From contig OY282560.1 in the NCBI GenBank assembly GCA_958295665.1, positions 311,345,236 to 311,409,235 on the forward strand: DNA of 64,000 nt, in the 5' to 3' direction. The notes beneath the pieces are model-generated. The model searched no databases, was not told the DNA's origin, and was given only the letters and a program-made list of their open reading frames with translations. Made by a program: the position numbers and the translations under genes. Positions 1 to 12,231 of this stretch are shown in pieces (position 1 is the first letter of the stretch; the number at the start of each line of letters is the position of its first letter). The stretch is from Tipula vernalis (Eukaryota; Arthropoda; Insecta; Diptera; Tipulidae).

Positions 1-470
1 GGAATAATCGCAAAAGAATTTCTAAAACATTAATTCTCCCGGGATTCTGGGGGTAGTGACACCTCGGTTTAAGAGCGTAATTGGGGATTGGCCTGTCTCT
101 GATTTTCGATTGTTCCTTAGATCTGAATTTAGAAAGTTTAAATATCATACCGTATAGAAGTTTATCCATCAATAGTATTTTGAAGTCAAATTCAGCCCAA
201 TTATGATGAAATTTGATTTGCACGATCGAAATGGGATTCTAAACTGAGTTTTATATGAAGTTCTTGAATAAGGCCAATTAGAAAGGAACTTAGCCGTTTC
301 ATAACCGATTATGATGAAATTTGGTATGCACGACGGAAATGATATTCTAAGATGAGATTTACATGAAGTTCTTAGTAAGGCCAACCCGGAAGGAACTCGG
401 TTGAGAAAATTTGGAATTTGAATTGTTTTCCGTGCATAATAAACGTTTGAAGTATCTTTAATAGGTAGGT
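1..470. repeat. Dispersed repeat, 'GATGAAATTTG' module in about 110-bp tandem units
   Basis: At least two diverged units sit side by side. Each contains ATTATGATGAAATTTG, then CACGA(T/C)(C/G)GAAATG, then ATTCTAA and a GAAGTTCTT...AAGGCCAA segment. Related units recur at about 3340-3480, 6090-6560 and 19640-19770, so this is one module of a dispersed family. The reading frame across it is a by-product of the repeat and I do not call a gene. Confidence 0.6.
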
Positions 471-1000
471 AGGATACAAAAGTATCAATGGCCTTGACTT
501 TAAAGTAAATTTAAATTCAAGTTGATTTTTTTTAACGGAAAGCCTTATTTGAAAAGAGCGGGAATTTTAACGTTTCAAATAATATTACGATGTTTATTAT
601 TGTGACCCTAAGAAGATCAATTAAATATTTAAAAAGTACCTCAGATGCTGTTAATTTAGATTTTTGGGCTTTTTATGCATGATAAGTATTTGGAGGCACT
701 TTGAATAGTAGAGAAGCCGCATAAAATTCAATGACTTTGTCGTTAATTTTAGCGAAGGAGTCGGTCATTTTGTGCCTGGAGGCAAACGGGGGGAACTTCG
801 AACAGTTAGGTCGTGGGCAATTGATATAATTATAGAAATTGTGAGAGGCAAGAAGACTCACAATAATCAATCAGCCCAAAGGAAACAGACCTTACTACGT
901 TTCCAGATAACACTAAAATTAAGGACAAGGTCTTCGAATTTTTTCCAGGTTCCAGGATTACATATCTCAACACAAACATATTTATTAAAATATAAAAGGT
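471..1000. other. Intergenic, no recognised feature
   Basis: AT-rich sequence without recognisable coding motif. Short frames at 673-870 and 772-1002 overlap on opposite strands and resemble no family I know. Confidence 0.4.
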
Positions 1001-1640
1001 GATCACGAGGTGATCAGAACTTCGGTCCTGCGAATTAACTCAACTCCTAAATCAATCCCTAACTGAACCTCTTAACTCAATTTTCAACTCAACCGCAATG
1101 CATTCACCAAACCAACCGGAAACCCCAACTCAACTTCAATTCAACTTGGCACGAACCAAATTTCAACCTTCTACTCAACTCGATACTCAACGGCCAACTC
1201 AATCCCGAAATCAACTCTACTCGAAAGCTACATGCGCATATTAACTCAACTCAAATCAACTCAATCTAAACCTCCACTAAGCACTTAACTCGACACCAAA
1301 TTAATTCCCTAACGAACCCTCAAACTGAACTCAATTTCAACCCAAACACTATTCAACCCTAACTCAACCCTCAACACAACCCTCAAACTCAACCCTCAAC
1401 TCAACCCCAAAATCAAAACAGTTTGAAAACTACTTGCAAACATAAGCTCAATTAAATCTAATCTCCACCTCAACCCAAGACTGCCCCAAAAATTATTCCC
1501 CAACTGTAATATTGCGTACAGGAACTCATCTCAAAACAATTCAAGCTAACTTCCAACTCAATCCATAACTATTCCCAAATAAATCCTTATCTGAACCCTT
1601 CACTGCACCTCAATTCAACTCCAGGTTAGGTTAGGTTAGG
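1000..1640 (+). repeat. AACTCAACCC-type minisatellite in modular dispersed repeat
   Basis: It starts with a GGTGATCACGAGGTGATCAG/ACTTCGGT segment and continues as a degenerate array of AACTCAA, CAACCC and AATCAAC words. The same start and the same words recur on the opposite strand at 19380-19800, and similar arrays lie at 5030-5350 and 13200-13450. This marks it as part of one dispersed family. Confidence 0.6.
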
Positions 1641-1980
1641 TTAAGGTGGCGGTCTACTAGGACCGGTATAGACACAAAACTTGTCTGTAGCCATACCACG
1701 ATTTATTGTATATCCTCCAACTCTTTGAAACCATTTTGAGCTGTTAACGAAACGCTGGATACTCCTGACGTCCATCCTGCTGAGGTCCGTCAGGTTATTG
1801 AAAAGGAATGCCCCTAGAAACTTTAGTCTGTTTTGTGCCAGACGAAGACAAGTACAAAGAAGATGAAGTACCGTCTCTTCTTCCTCTTCGTCATCGCAAC
1901 TTCGACAGTAGTCATGTGAGAAGAAACCGAGTCTACAGTGCCCTTTAATCAATCCAACAACCACACTGATCTGGCTCCAC
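1624..1980 (-). pseudogene. 3' end of a non-LTR retrotransposon with (AACCT)n tail
   Basis: The minus-strand frame at 1641-1964 matches the C-terminal zinc-knuckle region of R1/Jockey-type LINE reverse transcriptases: GHCRLG, then CRSCDDEEEEETVLHLLCTC, then a run of aliphatic residues. Only about 107 codons remain, so the polymerase and endonuclease are gone. Directly after the last codons the element strand reads four AACCT units (plus strand 1624-1645), a simple-sequence tail in the place where LINEs carry their 3' end. The 5' side ends in a 62-bp palindrome (1922-2052). It is a dead 5'-truncated copy. The family is clear; the clade is not. Confidence 0.7.
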
Positions 1981-2052
1981 TGAAGTGAAATCAGTGGAGC
2001 CAGATCAGTGTGGTTGTTGGATTGATTTCAGGGCACTGTAGACTCGGTTTCT
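1922..2052. repeat. Inverted duplication (62-bp arms) at the LINE 5' junction
   Basis: Positions 1922-1983 and 1991-2052 are inverted copies with only two or three mismatches and a 7-bp spacer. The left arm is LINE coding sequence (the GHCRLGF region). The right arm is the same sequence inverted. This can be a twin-priming inversion or a foldback made during insertion. Confidence 0.75.
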
Positions 2053-2061
2053 CCTAGTGTT

Positions 2062-2275
2062 GTAGGTCGGTCTTGAGGAACAAGCTTCCTTCGTGCTTTG
2101 GTTCCGCTTTATTAGCTCAGGTTTGGTGACCCGTGGAGGGACCAGGCTCGCTTGAGCTTATGTGCCGCGACTTGATTGTAGACTTAGAGTCAGGCCTACA
2201 GAACCGAGTCTCCTAATCTACATTTCGGAGATTTGTTAGAGAGCCAGACTCTTTTTTTGTTTTTGTTTGATATGA
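2062..2275 (+). repeat. Dispersed repeat shared with 38250-38470
   Basis: About 210 bp beginning GGTCGGTCTTGAGGAA, with CTTTGGTTCCGCTTT, GCTCAGGTTTGGTG and CGCTTGAGCTTATGT blocks in the same order as the copy at 38250-38470. The copies are diverged and gapped. No coding motif is seen; the family is unknown to me. Confidence 0.65.
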
Positions 2276-2639
2276 TAAAGATTCGGTCCCAGGAGGAGTG
2301 GAGAAAAGAATGTCCGTCTGTGCAGAGATCCGCAATACACAGATAAGGCTACTTAATCCGGAGAGCGCTAGGTATGCGGATCAACCGTTATCGACTGAGC
2401 TAGTTCTTAAACTGGGCCCCTAGTCTGGTCGATTATCGGCACGGTATAAGTAACACCTTAACCCAGCCCAGCGAATTGTTTAAGGTTAACTCCTTTAGCG
2501 CCGTGTTTTGGCCTATAAGCCAATACATCAGCAATCTAGTTACCAACGGTCCACACGTGGAGGTAATACGAGCACTTGCGGATGCTGCAACTTACGGAGC
2601 TGAAATCCTATTCCAGCTCAACTTCAACTTAACTCCCAA

Positions 2640-2800
2640 CTATGGTTACAGACAGACAGATGGACGGAATTTTTTTTTTTTTTGCTTTTTCGGACTCCGG
2701 GACTTTCAAACGAAATGTGGTTTTGGACCAAAATAATTGTTGGTGATTTTGGATAGGATTTCAATAACTTTGGTCTCTTTGGGCCGAAGTTAATTCAACT
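2640..2800 (+). repeat. T-rich tail module of the modular dispersed repeat
   Basis: GACAGACAGATGGACGGA, then a T tract, a GGACTTTCAA block and a GGATTTCAATA block, ending in TTGGTCTCTTTGGGCCGAAGT. Parallel copies lie at 13655-13827 (+), 19060-19250 (-) and 28605-28775 (+). Confidence 0.65.
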
Positions 2801-4990
2801 AAGCCCTTTTTTTGATTGACCCATTGCAACGTTTCAGGTTGGAGATTTTTTAGGAACGCAGGTTCATTACTTGGTGTATTTGGCTTTTAAATTAGATAGT
2901 GGCGTTGACCGTAGATTAACTTGACAATACAAGTTAGTTTGTCGAAATGTTTCGACTTTAGCATTTGATTAACCGAGAACAGCTGCCGTTACATTTAATT
3001 CAAGATTTTTAATGGCTTTCAAGATTATTCCGGAATCTTCGAGATTTTAGAGAATTTCGAATTTCTTATGATTATTCATGAGTTTTATGATTTTCCAAGA
3101 CTTGAACGCCAAAGCCAGAGATTATTCTGGGGTTTCAGGCGATGTCTATTTCCAATTTTTCTAACCAACATTTCGACAATTATTTTCGAAATGTTTTTGT
3201 TTTGTTATATCGACCGATGTTTTCGCCAATTCTCATATATCGGTGTAGATTTTCGTATTGCGTGGACATAAAGGGGAATCCAGGCATATGTATATGAACT
3301 CGATACGTAAGCTGGAACACTAAACCCGCGAGAATGAGATTAGAATAAGGCTAATTAGGACGGAACTTGTTATTTTTTAATTGATTTTGATGAAATGCAA
3401 CTTGTCCGATGGAAATTGGATTCAAACTTCTTTATGCAACCAATATTTATTTATCAATTTTGATGAAATTCAAGTTTATCACTATTTTCAATCACTACAT
3501 ATTGTTCAACAAAGTCGTTTAGATTTCGACTAGACGATCTAAACAACACCTCAAAGATTGATATATCACTGTTGGGAGTTCCAAATCAGGAATTCTGATT
3601 TGATTCGCAGCTTCTTCTCTATATGCGCAGCGTATACATTATAAATTTGTACATATGTAAATACCAAAACCAATTTCAGCCATCTCGCTACACCAACTAT
3701 TAATCACTGTACATGTTTCGATTCTTGATTAGTTTCAACCACATCAGTGCGTATATGACATCATTTTATTTATGAACTATATTTTACCCATTTACGTACA
3801 TATTTTGCAATCTATACTTAACTACGAATGAAACGTTTCATTGAATTTTTATGAAATTCTATTGTTGATTCAATTCAATCTCTATTCAAGCGATTTCAAT
3901 CGTACTTATATGCACATAGGTACATATACATAAATTAACTTTATATGTCGTGTGTATATGTTTGTCGCGTCTAATTGTCTTCAAAGAATGTTGTGTCGGA
4001 TTTTATTTTTTAATCGAAAAATCGAAACGTAAACACAAAAAGTTCAAGGCAAGAGAAATTTCTCGCATATTCATTCGGAGCACGCAAGACGGAATTCCAG
4101 AATTTTAATTTTTATAGTAGGTAACGTTAATTAATCTTTTACGAATCTGTATGACAACCGCATTAATCAAGCTTACGTTCAAATGTCGTAATTTACTAAT
4201 TTTGTTTTGGTTTAGCGGCATGGTAGTATTCAATTCATTGTTTAACTTGCTTTGAAATCGATTACAAAATATCTTACGAACTATTATCGAGAAAAGAATA
4301 TCGATTAATCAGACGATGTAGCATGGCATGCAAATTCAAATTTATGTATATAGATTGGATTCGGTCTAAATGTAAAAAAGGTTGCTTAAAGATACCGTGC
4401 AAATAGGTAATGTAAAGTTTAGCGGCATAAGCTAATTGGGAAATTAATTAGAAATTATTTAACGCGGCCTTACCATCGAAATCGTCTATCCGACTCGTGG
4501 TACGACACATTTCTTACACAGATCACCAAACCAACCATTTACATTTTTTGTTATTTTGAGCAAGGTCCTTAAAAGATGTCACGGGTTTTCTTAAATTTGA
4601 AGATTACTTCCCAAATATAACAATTGGTCATGACAATATACATCTTCTATACTCTCAATCCGCCAAATCAAAGACTCACAATTAGTATTAGATTATTTAG
4701 AACTGAAAGGTGTTCAGCTGTAATTAAAATTGTATTCTCCATTTTTCATACTGTTGAAAATCCTTGAGAATTCTTCGTTCAGAGAGCATCGACAATGACA
4801 AAATTTCTTTTCTCAAAAGGTCTACCGTTTGTTCAGATCAGAACATTATGTGAGCAACGTCAGAATGGGCTGATATAATTCTTTACTCAGTGGTTCAGTC
4901 TGGACGAATCATTCAAAAATGCAAACAAAAATTTAACACCACCATTGTTACACATCCTTGTTACGTGGCATTTAATTTTCTATATTTCCT
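2801..4990. other. Intergenic, mostly unassigned
   Basis: AT-rich. 3000-3280 has loosely repeated AATCTTCGAGATTTT words like those at 36.8-37.2 kb, and 3340-3480 has one diverged GATGAAAT module. For the rest I see no coding, RNA or transposon signature. Confidence 0.35.
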
Positions 4991-5029
4991 ACCGCCTATC
5001 TACTCAACTTCCTCCGCCCTAATAGCATG

Positions 5030-5460
5030 ATTACGGAAAATTACGGTCAGCCCAGCAATCCATTAAATCACCAAATCAACCCTTAATCCACTTTCAAATC
5101 AACCCTTAAATAATTCACCAACCGAACAACTCACACCCCAATGCAAGCTAACTAAATCCTAATTTTACGTCAACTCAACTTATATCGACCCAAATCTCAA
5201 CCCTCTGCTCAATTCTACACTTATTTTCAAACCCAGTCCCAAAATTAACTCGATTCGAAAGCTACATATGTGTATGAACTCAACTCAATCTAACTTCCCA
5301 CTAAAACCTAAACTCGACTTCAAATTAATCCCTAACCGAACTTCTCTTTCAAATCTTTCTCAATTTCAACTCAAACCCTACTCACCATCGTACCGGCATA
5401 CGTACCGTCTTACCATCACCTTAAACAATCATTCCATCATACTATTATTCCATTAAATCA
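5030..5460 (+). repeat. AACTCAACCC-type minisatellite
   Basis: Degenerate AACTCAA/AACCC words as at 1000-1640, grading into the CATCATACC array that follows. Confidence 0.55.
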
Positions 5461-6010
5461 TCATACCATCATGACAGCGACGTCGAACTATCCCACCATC
5501 ACACCATTATGTTTATCTTACCATCAATCCACCACACCTCCATACCATCATATCATCATAAAATCGTACCATCGTACCATCATACAATCATATAATCATA
5601 CCAATATACCATCATACCACTAAACATCATACTATCATACCGTCCCTATAATCATACTATCACACCATCATATAGTCATACCATCTTACTGTCAGGCTAT
5701 GACATTATCATACCATCCAACATCATCATGCCGTCTTACAATCACACCCGTCATACCATTGTACGTTGTATACAATCATACCATCGCACCATCATACAAT
5801 AATATCAATCTATCATACCACTATACCGAATGCATTTCGTCGTAACATCACACAATCATACTATCACATATACCATCTTACCACGATATAATCATATCAT
5901 CGTACTATCATACCATTACACCATCGCACCATCATACCATCATACCAACTCACCATCATACGATCATACCATCATACCAACATACCGTTACACCATCATA
6001 CAAGTTTTAC
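5390..6010 (+). repeat. CATCATACC microsatellite-like array
   Basis: About 600 bp of degenerate ACCATCATACCATC repeats. Shorter stretches recur at 25820-25920 and 28460-28565, on both sides of an internal block of the 25-31 kb composite. Confidence 0.75.
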
Positions 6011-6089
6011 ACTTCACATTGATCCTTTTACGCTTCAAACTGAACTTCCTACATTTCAAATTGAACCCTTAACAAATTATATGAATGGC

Positions 6090-6570
6090 CAATTGGGATG
6101 GAGTTTGGCTATCGCTTAACCGATTATGATGAAAATTGACACATGCGTTAGAAATGGGATTCTAAAATAATTTTTGAATACAGTTCTGTAATATGGTCAG
6201 TAAAAATATAACTTAAACATTAACCGATTATGATGAATTTTGACGTTTCTAACGAATAGAAGCAAATGTGACCAACAAAAACCTTTAAGAATCCCATTTC
6301 CAATGCACAAGCCGAGTTTAATCATAATTGGATGAGAAATAGGCAAATTCCATCATACTTGGCCGTATTCCAGAACTTCATCATTTTGGAATCCAATTCC
6401 CACGCACATGTCAAATTTCATCATAATCCAAAACTTCATATTCTTCGGCCATATTCCAGAACTTCATCTAAAAATCATTTTAGAATCTCATTTCCAAAGC
6501 GGATATCAAATTTGACTAAAATCCGTTAAGAAATAGATAAGTTACATCCTAATTGGCCATTCATATAATT
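6090..6570. repeat. GATGAAATTTG modules in both orientations
   Basis: Forward units (ACCGATTATGATGAA) lie at 6115-6260. Inverted units (CAAATTTCATCATAATCC) lie at 6330-6545. The last words repeat the first words inverted (CCAATTGGGATGGAG versus CATCCTAATTGGCCA), so the block is an imperfect inverted repeat of about 480 bp. Confidence 0.6.
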
Positions 6571-6707
6571 TGCTATAGGTTCAATTTGAAATGTTAAAGA
6601 TTCAATTTGAGGTTTGAGATGTTAGCAGAGACCTTTCTTAAGTCTTAAACAATATTTGTGTAAGTTTTGGTTCAAATCGGTCAAGGCGTGTGGATTTGTT
6701 TAAATAT

Positions 6708-7149
6708 TGTTACGCTTTTGCCTTGTCAAATAAGGTTCGTATCACTGGATTGTGAATAATACAAACTCAATTCAATTTATCACCAACGAATTTATTTATT
6801 TCACAAAATTTATTACAACACAGTTTATCAATAAAAATTCACAAAATCACTTTATATAAATTATTCTTAAATTTTACTGATCACTTTTACTTTATTTATC
6901 GCACTACAACACTTTTTAATTCTTTTTTAATTCCTTTTAATCTTTATACTATCGCTTACCAAATATTACTGATCCAATTCGATTTCGTTCGCCTTTTTAT
7001 ATACACAAACCAAACTTCTAGAAAGCTCATGATTTTTCTAGTTAGAATAGTGTAGAACAATTTTATCATGGAAAATTCCATTTAGAACAGTTTAACATTG
7101 AGCTATTAATTTTAACTTATTCTATTACACACTAGGTGTCACCGTCACA
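6708..7149 (-). repeat. Gypsy 3' LTR
   Basis: 442 bp, TG...CA ends. It is preceded by ATAT of the target duplication on the plus strand. It matches the other LTR by eye except at one base near 7079. Confidence 0.95.
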
Positions 7150-7160
7150 CTACCCCCCAC

Positions 7161-10103
7161 CTAAGCCTGTTCGTCCCGAATAGGACCCAAATCACCTCCT
7201 CTGTACAGGGCCGGCCTCTTCAAATGCACCACCTTTGGTTTACCTCGATGTCCCTTCCGTATCCGATAAACCACGTCGTTCATCCTTGTAATGACAGTGT
7301 AAGGTCCTTCCCATGCTGGTTGTAGCTTCGGTGATAATCCCTTTTTCCGTTGTGGGTTGTGAAGCCATACTAATTGCCCTTCCTGGAAGCCCTGATTATT
7401 TGCTCGTATGTCATATCGAGCCTTCATCCGGTCACTTGACATCCGTATTTTCTCCCGTACAAATTGATGAATCTCATTAAGTTCCTCTTTCTTTCGGTCT
7501 ACGTAATCCTGTCCACATGAAGCCGATGATGGTACAGTCCCAAACTTTAGATCTCCAGGTAACCGTAGATTATCTCCAAATAACGTTTTAGCTGGTGTCA
7601 TTCCGGTTGTGTCATGTATTGCTGATCGATAGGCCATCAGAAACATCGGTATATGTCGATCCCAGTTGCGTTGGTTTTTCTTAACGACCTTTGCTAGATA
7701 TTCCTCCAATGTACCATTGAATCTTTCCACCATACCATCAGACTGTGGATGCAAAGGCGTTGTTCTCGTTTTATTTATACCGAGCATCTGGCAAATTTCT
7801 TGAAACACCACCGATTCAAAATTCCGTCCTTGATCGGTATGAATCTCCATCGGCACTCCAAATCTGCTAATCCAGTTGTTTACTACGGCATCAGCTATTG
7901 TTGTCGTCTCCTGATTGGGAATGGGGTACACCTCCGGCCATTTGCTGAAATAATCCATTATTACCAGCACATATTTGTTGCCGCTCTCGTTGGTGGGAAA
8001 TGCCCCCGCTACATCCATTGCAATTCTTTCGAATGGTGCTCCGACGTTATATGGTTTCATGATTCCACGACTTTTGCGTGCGGGTCCCTTCACCGCCGTA
8101 CATTGGTCACATTTTTGGCACTATCCTATCACAGACTGCCTATATCCTGCCCAGTAGAATCGTTGACGTAGCTTTGCTAGTGTTTTATTAATTCCTAGGT
8201 GGCCCCGACTTGCTCCTCCATGATACTCCTTCAGGATTTTCGCAATCCGGCACTTTGGTATCACCAGCAACAATTGCTTTACTTTGCCATCCGTGCTTTC
8301 CCACAATCGTTTTAAACAGCCATTCTCAAGACGGAGGCTATCCCATTGAGCCCAATAAGCCTTGACAATGGGAGTTTTGTTCGCGATCCCGCTCCAAGTT
8401 GGCCGGTGTTCCTTTTCCTTCCATTCCATTATAACTGATAAATCCGTATCATCTAATTGCTCTTTCCTGACCATTTCGTCGGTCCACTCCTCATCAGGCA
8501 GCACTTGTGTAAGCCGAACGTCGATGATGTCTTCCTTTGCTTCAACATGGCCACAATGTTTACATTCTACTGGACACGGCCGTCTTGATAATGCGTCGGC
8601 ATTTCTGTGTGCACTTCCCTTCCGATGTTCGATTTGAAAATCATAGCTTTGAAGACGTTCGATCCAGCGTGCTACTTGTCCCTCTAGATTTTTGAATTGT
8701 AACAGCCACCGTAAAGCGCCGTGATCTTCCGTAAATGGAATTTTTGGCCATAAAAATACTTATGGAAATGCTTGACACACTCCACTATAGCCAACAATTC
8801 TTTCCGTGTCACGCAGTAATTACGCTCCGGTTTCGATAATGTTTTGGAGTAGTACGCAATAACTCTTTCTTGACCATTAATTTCCTGTGATAACACACCT
8901 CCTATACCGTCATTACTTGCATCGGTGTCCAAAATAAATTTCACGTTGGGTATAGGGTACGCGAGGATTGGCGCGACACACAACCGTCTCCTTAGTTCCA
9001 CGAATACTTCTTCCTGGTCATTCTTCCATTCGAATGCCTTGTTCTTCCTAGTCAACTCGTGTAAACTCTTGGCGATGTTGGCGAATCCTGGCACGAAGCG
9101 TCTATAATAGGTGCACAATCCCAGAAAGCTTCGTAATTCGTGTAAATTTTTAGGTCTTGGCCAGTTCTTTACCGCTGCGATCTTTTCTTCGTCGGTGTGA
9201 ATTCCATTAATCGTTACGAGATGACCCAAATATTTGACTTCAGTTCTGAACAGCTTACACTTCTTTGGACTTAACTTCAATCCGGCGGCCTGTATCCGAT
9301 CCAAAACTTCCGCCAAGTTCTTTAGATGCTCGTCAAAATCCTTCCCCATAACGATGATGTCGTCCAGATATATTAGGCAAGTCTTCCAATGTAATCCCTT
9401 TAACACGCGCTCCATTAATCGTTCAAAAGTCGCAGGGGCATTACATAATCCGAACGGCATAACATTAAATTCCCAAAGTCCGTTACCCACACTGAAAGCC
9501 GTTTTCTCGCGATCTTCCTCGTGGACTTCCACCTGCCAATAGCCGCTTTGTAGATCTAATGTCGAAAATATTCGAGCACCCGATAATGTGTCTAATGTAT
9601 CGTCGATCCTTGGCAATGCTATCTTTTTTAGTTACAGCATTGAGTTTTCGGTAATCAACGCAGAATCTCATGCTACCGTCCTTCTTCTCGACCAATACTA
9701 CCGGTGAGCTCCATGGGCTGTTAGATGATTCGATTACTCCTGCTGCCTGCATATCTGTTACCATTCGATTGACTTCTTGTTGTTTTGCCAATGGTAGCCT
9801 CCTGGGTGGTTGACGAATCGGCATCTCCGTTCCCGTATCAATTCGATGCTTTACCATTGAAGTCCTTCCGTTATTATCCGATGTACTGCAGAATATGGAC
9901 GTGTACCGTTTGAGTATTTGATATGCAGTATCTTTCTGTGCCTCAGTAAGATCTTCGGTCCATTTCTGCATGAGTTGTTCTACCATTTCTTTCTGCTCTT
10001 GCATGTCGGCTTTTTTAATCGGACTTTTCTGTTCACACTTTACTATAGTTGAAACCTCGTTACATTTGCCGATGACTGTCCCTTTCTTAATGGTTTTCGT
10101 CAT
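7161..10103 (-). pseudogene. pol: Gypsy pol (RT-RNaseH-integrase), broken
   Basis: The frame from 10103 holds the RT N-terminus ([20 protein letters not shown]). At about 9617 a short deletion shifts the frame just after the VTKKD motif. 9616-8700 then gives RT with YLDDIIV, followed by RNase H (FILDTDASNDGIGGVLSQ). A second frameshift falls at about 8725. The third segment has the integrase zinc-finger region (H-x-G-H-L-G-I, then C-x2-C) and the catalytic core (MDVAGAF..., HTDQGRNFES, HPQSDGMVERFNGTLEEYLA), then a WEGPYTVI GPY/F-type module. An in-frame TAG at 8121-8123 cuts it inside the integrase zinc finger. The coding is recognisable throughout but cannot make a full polyprotein as it stands. 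Confidence 0.9.
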
Positions 10104-10780
10104 CCGAGAGATTTAGAGTCCTAATTGGTACTCTATAGTCGTTGTCTGGTTTAACTAGGGCTTTTCCGATTATAATTTCCTTGGCTCCGTTCTCCTCTTC
10201 GTTAGCTTCCACAACCCACAACCTGGGTGACCCAGAACCTCCCTCCAATCTTCCCCACACGATCGTTTCTGAGTTTGGTGGCAGCTTCTCCCGATGATCA
10301 ATAATAATTCGCCTGGTAGTTGCTCCGGCACTGCTAGATTGAAGTGGCAACTCGATGTTATCGTAAATTAAAACTCCTCGTCCAACATCCACCACGAAGC
10401 CATTTGCCCTCATGAAGTCCATCCCCATAATGACTTCATCCACAATATCTGCAATCAGCACTTCGTGTTGGAAAAGAGTTCTTCCGATCTTTATTTTCAC
10501 GATCTTTTTGCCTTTTATTATTGAACTACCTCCAGTTGCTGTTTGTAACTTCAATCCATTAGCTGGTTGTATATCTCCATCGATCAGATCTTTCCGGACA
10601 ATCGTGCGATTTGCTCCCGTATCCAGGGTGATGATGCAGTCCGTGCCATCAATGTCGCCTTTGATTGTTAAGCTGTCACCGCCTCTTGCTACTTTCGAAA
10701 TGCGGATGGAGGTTATGGGGCAATCGGTTGTGGGAGTCAGCTTCTGCCCCTTTAAGCTGACTCTTTGTAGTTTAACGACT
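10087..10780 (-). pseudogene. Gypsy protease frame
   Basis: The frame overlaps the gag end in a different register, as expected for a gag-pol frameshift. It carries the retropepsin motif LDTGANRT with D-T-G at 10615-10623, and further on the second conserved stretch IADIVDEVIMGMDF. It overlaps the RT frame by 17 nt. The active-site triad is intact; whether this frame was once joined to RT without a shift is not clear. Confidence 0.8.
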
Positions 10781-12191
10781 CCGGCATCATTTGGCCTTCT
10801 TGCCTAGCCAACGCCTGCTCCCCGCTTGGTCGTCGCTGCATAGGAGATGGTGATCTTCCCCTTTTTCTTCTTAATTCCCAGCAGTCCCGTGAGATGTGAC
10901 CGATTTTATCACATGCCCAACATTTGATTTTGCCGCTTCCGTCTCGGTATCTTGGTGTTGACCGTTCTGTGTTTATGCTGGTGTCGATTTCCACTCGGCG
11001 TATTTTCATTGACGGTTTGGTGATGGCTTGTGCAGTTTCATTTGTTAACGCACAAGCGATGGTTTCCGCAAAGGTTGCTTTGGGTGACAACATCACCGCC
11101 CTGTGTGTCTCTGGATCTCGAATGCCATCAATGAATGCGTCAATTTTTAGCCTTTCCATATAATCGGCTGATGTACTGGTATGTGCTAGATGTACTAATC
11201 GCTCGATTGCCGATGAAAATTCCTGAAGTGATTCTCCTCCCTTTTGGTAGCGGCTTTTCAATTCCATTCGATAGATTTCCCGCTTGTGATCACTGCCGTA
11301 CTTCCTATCCAGCGCCTTCATAATTTCGAGATAACTGTTGCGATCTTTTTCCGGAATTGTTTGTAAGGCCTCCGCAGCTTCACCTTTAAGGGCCACTATT
11401 AACGCTGCGACAAGATGTTCATCATTCCAACGGTTTTGATTGGCCGCCGTTTCAAATTGAAATTTGAAAATGCCGAAAGATGTTGTACCGTCGAAGCTTG
11501 GTGGTTTTAACTTAACTGATTGAACGGTTTGAACCACTTGCGTCGTTGTTCCACTTGCCTTGACATCATTTAGTTCTTTCCCAAGACGTTGAACCTCCGC
11601 TTGTAATTTTTGGTCAACCTGTTGAATCTCCATTTTATATTCCGTTTTAGCGTGTTGAATTTCATTTTCCAATTTATCTACTTCGTCACGTAGGGAGGTG
11701 GATAACTCGACAAGTTTCTCGTCCATTCTCTTTTGCCCATCTGCAATTTCCTGGATTGGTTGTTCAATTTTCTCTATTTGTTGTTTCATTTCGTGTTTAA
11801 TTTCCTGGTTAGAATGATTTTGTTGTTCCAACTGCCGCACATTTTGTTGTTCCATTTCATTTTTAATTTCTCCTAGCTGACGTTCGTTTTGTTGTTTCAT
11901 TAGACTCATCTGTCCCGTCATCTGGTTCATAGCTGCTATTAACTGCGACAAATCGAAACTTCCAGATGGTAGTTGTGTTGTTTCGACTGACGACTGTTTA
12001 TCTCCTATCTTCTCTATCGTTGCCGTATCCGTTACTTACTCTCCAAAATCATGTTGATCTGCGTCTAACCCTTCTTTCTCCATGGCATCATGTAGTCGCG
12101 CTTGTTAAGCTGTTTTACTACCATCAGTAGCCAAACCCCGTTTCCCAAGTTCTTTTTTTAATTCTGGAACTTTTAATTCGTTGAGAATCAT
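10752..12191 (-). pseudogene. gag: Gypsy gag with an N-terminal SAP-like motif
   Basis: The open part (11951-10752, about 399 codons) has a long Q/E/K-rich coiled coil (residues about 10-135), a capsid-like region (KPPSFDGTTSFGIFKFQFE) and one CCHC knuckle (CWACDKIGHISRDC, C-x2-C-x4-H-x4-C). The same frame extends upstream to an ATG at 12189-12191. That extension opens with LKVPELKKELGKRGLATDG followed by K and a leucine/arginine helix, the pattern of a SAP DNA-binding motif. Two in-frame stops (12105-12107 and 12036-12038) separate it from the coiled coil. Reading SAP from the sequence is fairly convincing; its role in this element is inference. Confidence 0.75.
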
Positions 12192-12231
12192 TTTTTTTTC
12201 TTTTTATTCACAATCCCACCGCTGTCACCAA

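Noticed and set aside
1624..1645. Telomeric (TTAGG)n array
   Set aside because: Only about four units, directly after LINE coding sequence; it is an element tail and not a telomere.
5830..6072. Open frame rich in Tyr/His/Thr
   Set aside because: It reads the CATCATACC repeat and is not a gene.
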